NCBI GenBank assembly: GCA_026785965.1
Contig: JAJAYY010000012.1
Span: forward strand, 1 to 8,881
From: Sphingomonas bacterium
Lineage (GTDB): Bacteria > Pseudomonadota > Alphaproteobacteria > Sphingomonadales > Sphingomonadaceae
Reading direction: 5' to 3'
Length of the DNA stretch: 8,881 nucleotides
Part shown: piece after piece, positions 5,852 to 8,881 of the stretch
Numbering within the stretch: the stretch's first letter is position 1
Layout: each line of letters starts with the position of its first letter
Position numbers and translations under genes: made by a program
Notes under the pieces: generated by a model
Told to the model about the DNA's origin: nothing
What the model saw: only the letters and a program-made list of their open reading frames with translations
Databases searched by the model: none

Positions 5852-7204
5852 ATGAGCGGACCCTTGGCGCCCATTCCCTGGATTGACATTGTCCTGATCC
5901 TCGCATTGATCGGCCTCAACGGGCTGTTCGCGATGAGCGAGCTGGCGATCGTCTCTTCGCGTGAGGCCCGGCTGAAGGCGATGGCCAAGTCGGGATCGTC
6001 GGGCGCGAAGGCGGCGTTGCTGCTTGCGGCCGACCCCGGACGCTTCCTCTCGACGGTCCAAATCGGAATCACGCTGATCGGGATTCTGGCGGGTGCTTAT
6101 TCGGGCGCCAGCCTCGGCGGTCCGCTGGCCGACCGGCTGATTTATTATTTCGATATGGCCCCCGACACCGCGCAAACCGTCGGGTTCACCATCGTCATCG
6201 TCATCACGACCTTTTTCTCGCTGCTGATCGGCGAGCTCGTGCCCAAGCAGTTTGCGCTGCGCAATCCCGAAGCGATCGCCGCTTTGATGGCGCGGCCGAT
6301 GAACTGGTTGTCTCGGTTTACCGCGCCGTTCGTGTGGCTGCTCGACCGGACCAGTGCGGCGATCTTTCGCATGCTCGGGCTCAACCGCGAAAATCAGAAC
6401 GTCGTCACCGCCGAGGAATTGCACCTGGTCGTTGCCGAGGCGCAGACTGCGGGGGTGCTCGACGAAAGCGAGCGCGCGATCATCTCGGGCATCGTTCGCC
6501 TCGCGGATCGCCCGGTGCGGGAGATCATGACCCCGCGCACCGACATCGACTTCATCGACATCGGCTGCACGCGCGACGAAATCCGATCGGTGCTGGCGGC
6601 CACCCCGCACAGTCGCCTGCCGGTGGCGCACGGGTCGGTCGACAATATCGTCGGGGTGGTGTCGACGCGCGACATGCTCGCTGCCTTGCTCAATGGCCAG
6701 GAAATCAATCTGTCGGAGCTGACGCGGTCGGCACCGGTTATCCCCGACCTGATGGACGCGATGGACGCGCTCGCGGTGCTGCGCGCGGCCGAAGTGCCGT
6801 TGGCACTGGTTCACGACGAATATGGCCATCTCGATGGGATCGTCACCCCGGGGTCGCTGCTGGCTGCGCTTGCCGGGGCGTTCGCCAATGACATGGACGA
6901 GGGCGAGGACCCGCCATGCGTCGAGCGCGAGGATGGCAGCTGGTTGGTGTCGGGGGCGGCGAGCGCCGACCTGCTGACCGATCGCCTTGGCGTGGCGCTG
7001 CCGGTCGACCGCGACTATTCGACCGTCGCGGGCTTCGCTTTGTGGGTGTTGAAGCGCATCCCCGAAACCGGCGAGACCTTCCGCCACGACAATTTCAAGT
7101 TTGAAGTGATCGATATGGACGGGCGCAAGATCGACAAATTGCTCGTCTCGCGCCGCTCGCGCCGTCGCGCCGATAGCGAAGCCGAGGCAGCCCCAGTCGG
7201 CTGA
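5852..7204 (+). CDS. CNNM/CorC (HlyC) family membrane protein with paired CBS domains
   Basis: A 450-residue inner-membrane protein of the family often named hemolysin or CorC/CorB-like; relatives export or help export Mg2+ and related divalent ions. The name hemolysin is historical and no lytic role is implied. Domains in order: an N-terminal CNNM/DUF21 membrane domain (about 10-190) with hydrophobic segments near 12-30, 65-85 and 110-128. It contains LNGLFAMSELAIVSSR and the conserved GELVPKQFAL (127-136). Then two CBS domains (about 222-340), starting at VREIMTPRTD and including SRLPVAHG and the DEYGHLDGIVT block, and a CorC_HlyC domain (about 353-435) with DGSWLVSG, STVAGF and FKFEVIDMDGRKI. 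CBS pairs in this family bind adenine nucleotides and sense Mg-ATP. A basic C-terminal tail (about 434-440) ends the protein. The N-terminus is a complete membrane helix, so 5852 is a sound start. Transport direction and substrate are inference. Confidence 0.92.
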   Translation: MSGPLAPIPWIDIVLILALIGLNGLFAMSELAIVSSREARLKAMAKSGSSGAKAALLLAADPGRFLSTVQIGITLIGILAGAYSGASLGGPLADRLIYYFDMAPDTAQTVGFTIVIVITTFFSLLIGELVPKQFALRNPEAIAALMARPMNWLSRFTAPFVWLLDRTSAAIFRMLGLNRENQNVVTAEELHLVVAEAQTAGVLDESERAIISGIVRLADRPVREIMTPRTDIDFIDIGCTRDEIRSVLAATPHSRLPVAHGSVDNIVGVVSTRDMLAALLNGQEINLSELTRSAPVIPDLMDAMDALAVLRAAEVPLALVHDEYGHLDGIVTPGSLLAALAGAFANDMDEGEDPPCVEREDGSWLVSGAASADLLTDRLGVALPVDRDYSTVAGFALWVLKRIPETGETFRHDNFKFEVIDMDGRKIDKLLVSRRSRRRADSEAEAAPVG

Positions 7205-7207
7205 ACC

Positions 7208-7711
7208 CTAGAGCGCGCCGAACCGCTGGCGATATCCGTCGAGATCGCCGCGGGCGAGATAATGCGCTTGCTCGACGATCCGGTCGCGCATGAACCGGCC
7301 GCGAAATGCGCCGAGGTCGGCATCAAGGCTCTCAACCTGGCTCGGCGAGAGGCTGGCAATCTGATCGAATCGGGGCAGGCCGCGCTCGCCGAGCATGACC
7401 GCGAGCTTCGGACCGACGCCCTTGAGCACGCGCAAATCGTCGGGCGGCCCGCTGGCGCCGGGAAGATGATCGTGGACTCGCGAATCGAGGATTTGCCCGG
7501 CGACGTCGCTGACCGCGGCCGCCGCTTCATCGGCGATCCCGCGGCCTTCGCGGCGCGCCGACTGGGCGGCCTGGGTCATATGCGGCCGAACCGGCGTGTC
7601 CTTCGACAGCGTCACGCGCTGGCGCGGGCGGAAGATCAGATAGCCGGCGATTGCCCCGGCGATCAGCGCGACCACGATGATCGGCCAGTAAGCCGCCCAC
7701 AATTCAGTCAT
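7208..7711 (-). CDS. Membrane-anchored helix-hairpin-helix protein of unknown function
   Basis: In this 167-residue protein, residues 1-8 are followed by a transmembrane helix at about 9-27 and then RPRQR, so by the positive-inside rule the C-terminal part is cytoplasmic. A charged helical linker (about 40-80) leads to a C-terminal domain beginning DDLRVLKGVGPKLAVML (91-107), a helix-hairpin-helix GVGPKLA motif. This small domain resembles the DUF4332-like or NuoE C-terminal helix-hairpin-helix regions often seen in alphaproteobacterial proteins. Such motifs bind DNA in some proteins and mediate contacts in others, and binding here is unproven. GGAG (complement of 7719-7722) lies seven bases before the ATG. 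It is the last of three genes starting at purD, 21 bases after the membrane protein gene. Its stop is three bases from the stop of the convergent CNNM gene. Confidence 0.82.
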   Translation of the reverse strand: MTELWAAYWPIIVVALIAGAIAGYLIFRPRQRVTLSKDTPVRPHMTQAAQSARREGRGIADEAAAAVSDVAGQILDSRVHDHLPGASGPPDDLRVLKGVGPKLAVMLGERGLPRFDQIASLSPSQVESLDADLGAFRGRFMRDRIVEQAHYLARGDLDGYRQRFGAL

Positions 7712-7732
7712 TCTTCAGCTCCCTTGGGCGAA

Positions 7733-8155
7733 TTAAAAGAAACGGTCATAGCGTCGCGCGCGACGCCGCAATTCGAGCAGATAGGCCAGCATCATCCCGA
7801 TTGAAAAGCCGACCAGCCCGAGCAGCTCCGCCTCGATCAATAAGGGGATCTTGATGGCGCCGCTGCGGGGCTTTTCCCAGCGGACCTCGGCGACTCCCGG
7901 CACATCGCTCATGATGCGCACGATCTCGGCGCGCTGGAAGCGGTCGCCGGGTCCCGCCAGGATCATCGTTCGCGTCAGCGGGCGGCGTTCGAACAGAGCG
8001 TTGACCTTGGTCATCTCATAATGGTCGAGCGTCTGCCGCGCGAGCAGCTCGGCGCGCGCGGCAAGCGCATCGCCCGCGCCAAGCGGGCCGTGCCACAAGG
8101 CCCCGAAGCCGAGGCTCGCGGCGATGCCGATGACGAAGATGGCTGCCCGATTCAC
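7733..8155 (-). CDS. Two-helix membrane protein with BON-like periplasmic stretch, unknown function
   Basis: This 140-residue protein of unknown role starts at GTG 8155. GGAG lies eight bases before it, and the start overlaps the purD stop by four bases (GTGA), implying translational coupling. A hydrophobic helix at about 4-20 and another at about 106-127, followed by LRRRARRYDRFF, suggest both termini are cytoplasmic with about 80 residues periplasmic. Within them, MILAGPGDRFQRAEIVRIMSDVPGVAEVRW (about 64-93) resembles the BON-domain pattern (a glycine in the hairpin, then a helix, then PGV-V), though partial and unsupported by a profile search. It could instead be a degenerate OmpA-associated segment. 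It precedes the membrane-anchored helix-hairpin-helix gene, so both are expressed with purD. No function is assigned. Confidence 0.8.
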   Translation of the reverse strand: MNRAAIFVIGIAASLGFGALWHGPLGAGDALAARAELLARQTLDHYEMTKVNALFERRPLTRTMILAGPGDRFQRAEIVRIMSDVPGVAEVRWEKPRSGAIKIPLLIEAELLGLVGFSIGMMLAYLLELRRRARRYDRFF

Positions 8156-8881
8156 GCTTGCCGCTCCAGTTCGCGCCAGCCGATGTCGCGGCGGTGGAAG
8201 CCGTCGGCATAGTCGATCGCGTCGATCGCGCGATAGGCGCGGGCGCGGGCGTTGGCGAGCGTGTCGGCGATCGCGGTGACCGCCAGGATGCGCCCGCCGC
8301 TGGCCACCAGCCGTTCGCCGTGTTGCGCGGTGCCGGCGTGGAACACGGTCACGCCATGTTCGCGCTCGGCCGCCTCGATGCCGTCGATCGGGCCATGCTT
8401 CTTGGGTGTTCCGGGATAGCCGTCGGCGGCGACGATCACGGTCATGGTCGATTGCTCCTTGAGGATGGGGGAGGCAATCGCCGCGCCGGTCGCGACGGCG
8501 TTGAGCAAGGCCGCGAAATCACCGTCGATGCGCGGCATGATCGCTTCGCATTCGGGGTCGCCGAACCGGACATTATATTCGATCAGCTTCGGGCCGTCGG
8601 CGGTCAGCATCAGCCCGGCAAACAGGATTCCCGAGAACGGCGTGCCCGCCGCGGCCATCGCGCGCGCGGTCGGCTCGACGATCTCGCGCATCGCCTGTAC
8701 CTCGAGCTCGGGCGTGAGCACCGGGGCGGGGGAGTAAGCGCCCATCCCGCCGGTGTTGGGGCCGGTGTCGCGCGCGCCGCCGCGCGTTTGATACAGCGCG
8801 CGGGCGCGCCCCCCCCCGCGCGCCCCCGCGCCCCACGCGAACCCGCTCGCGTCGTAGCCCGCGCGAAATTTGTCGCTCAAC
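8152..8881 (-). CDS. purD: PurD, phosphoribosylamine-glycine ligase (GAR synthetase), 5' partial
   Basis: PurD joins glycine to phosphoribosylamine with ATP, the second step of de novo purine synthesis, in the cytoplasm. About 242 residues are visible, roughly the C-terminal 60% of a ~425-residue ATP-grasp enzyme. The rest lies beyond the window. Clear family blocks are DTGPNTGGMGAYSPAP (38-53), FSGILFAGLM, EYNVRFGDPECEAIMPR (101-117, with the metal-binding Glu and Asn) and DGYPGTPKKHG. The stretch before DTGPN (visible residues 1-37, bases 8770-8880) is strikingly unlike the family: the normally conserved SAQDHKR-type sequence reads as RALYQTR, with glycine- and arginine-rich neighbours, although length and frame are retained. 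This probably reflects poor sequence near an edge rather than a real variant. The stop overlaps the downstream GTG by four bases. Confidence 0.9.
   Translation of the reverse strand, partial: LSDKFRAGYDASGFAWGAGARGGGRARALYQTRGGARDTGPNTGGMGAYSPAPVLTPELEVQAMREIVEPTARAMAAAGTPFSGILFAGLMLTADGPKLIEYNVRFGDPECEAIMPRIDGDFAALLNAVATGAAIASPILKEQSTMTVIVAADGYPGTPKKHGPIDGIEAAEREHGVTVFHAGTAQHGERLVASGGRILAVTAIADTLANARARAYRAIDAIDYADGFHRRDIGWRELERQA

Noticed and set aside
5804..7087. Long - strand open frame opposite the CNNM gene
   Set aside because: Its composition is biased and has no family signature; the + strand protein there has clear DUF21, CBS and CorC blocks.

Overview
The window looks like chromosomal core sequence from a high-GC alphaproteobacterium. 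The best fit is a sphingomonad (Sphingomonadales). This rests on recognising the proteins: CobS and CobT, the long alphaproteobacterial form of L28, a TadA with the alphaproteobacterial TCHHRPDV tail, an esterase-like phytase protein, and two small membrane proteins of a kind I associate with sphingomonads. No database search was run. There is no phage, transposase, CRISPR array or recognisable RNA gene.

Layout: (1) 1-2638, + strand, the 3' part of cobS and complete cobT, the AAA+/VWA pair of the aerobic cobaltochelatase. (2) 2639-2824, a 186-base gap rich in inverted repeats that can fold into a three-way junction plus another hairpin. (3) 2825-3721, + strand, an exported esterase-like phytase-family protein, convergent with rpmB (ribosomal protein L28, - strand, 3728-4018). 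(4) 4192-5038, + strand, a small membrane-anchored protein of unknown function followed by tadA, the tRNA adenosine-34 deaminase. (5) 5048-5725, - strand, a YiaD-like OmpA-family lipoprotein whose probable intrinsic terminator lies inside the end of tadA. (6) 5852-7204, + strand, a CNNM/CorC-type membrane protein with paired CBS domains. (7) 7208-8881, - strand, an apparent three-gene operon: purD (its 5' end is cut off by the window edge), then a two-helix membrane protein overlapping it by four bases, then a membrane-anchored helix-hairpin-helix protein.

The genes are mostly housekeeping: metal chelation or chaperoning, translation and tRNA modification, envelope, ion homeostasis and purine synthesis. 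They do not form one pathway. Packing is very tight, and all three convergent junctions are under 10 bases. The best candidates for something new are the folded intergenic element after cobT, the terminator encoded within the tadA tail, and the two uncharacterised membrane genes coupled to purD. The last ~110 bases (8770-8881) encode a corrupted-looking version of a normally invariant part of PurD, and probably reflect poor sequence at a contig edge.
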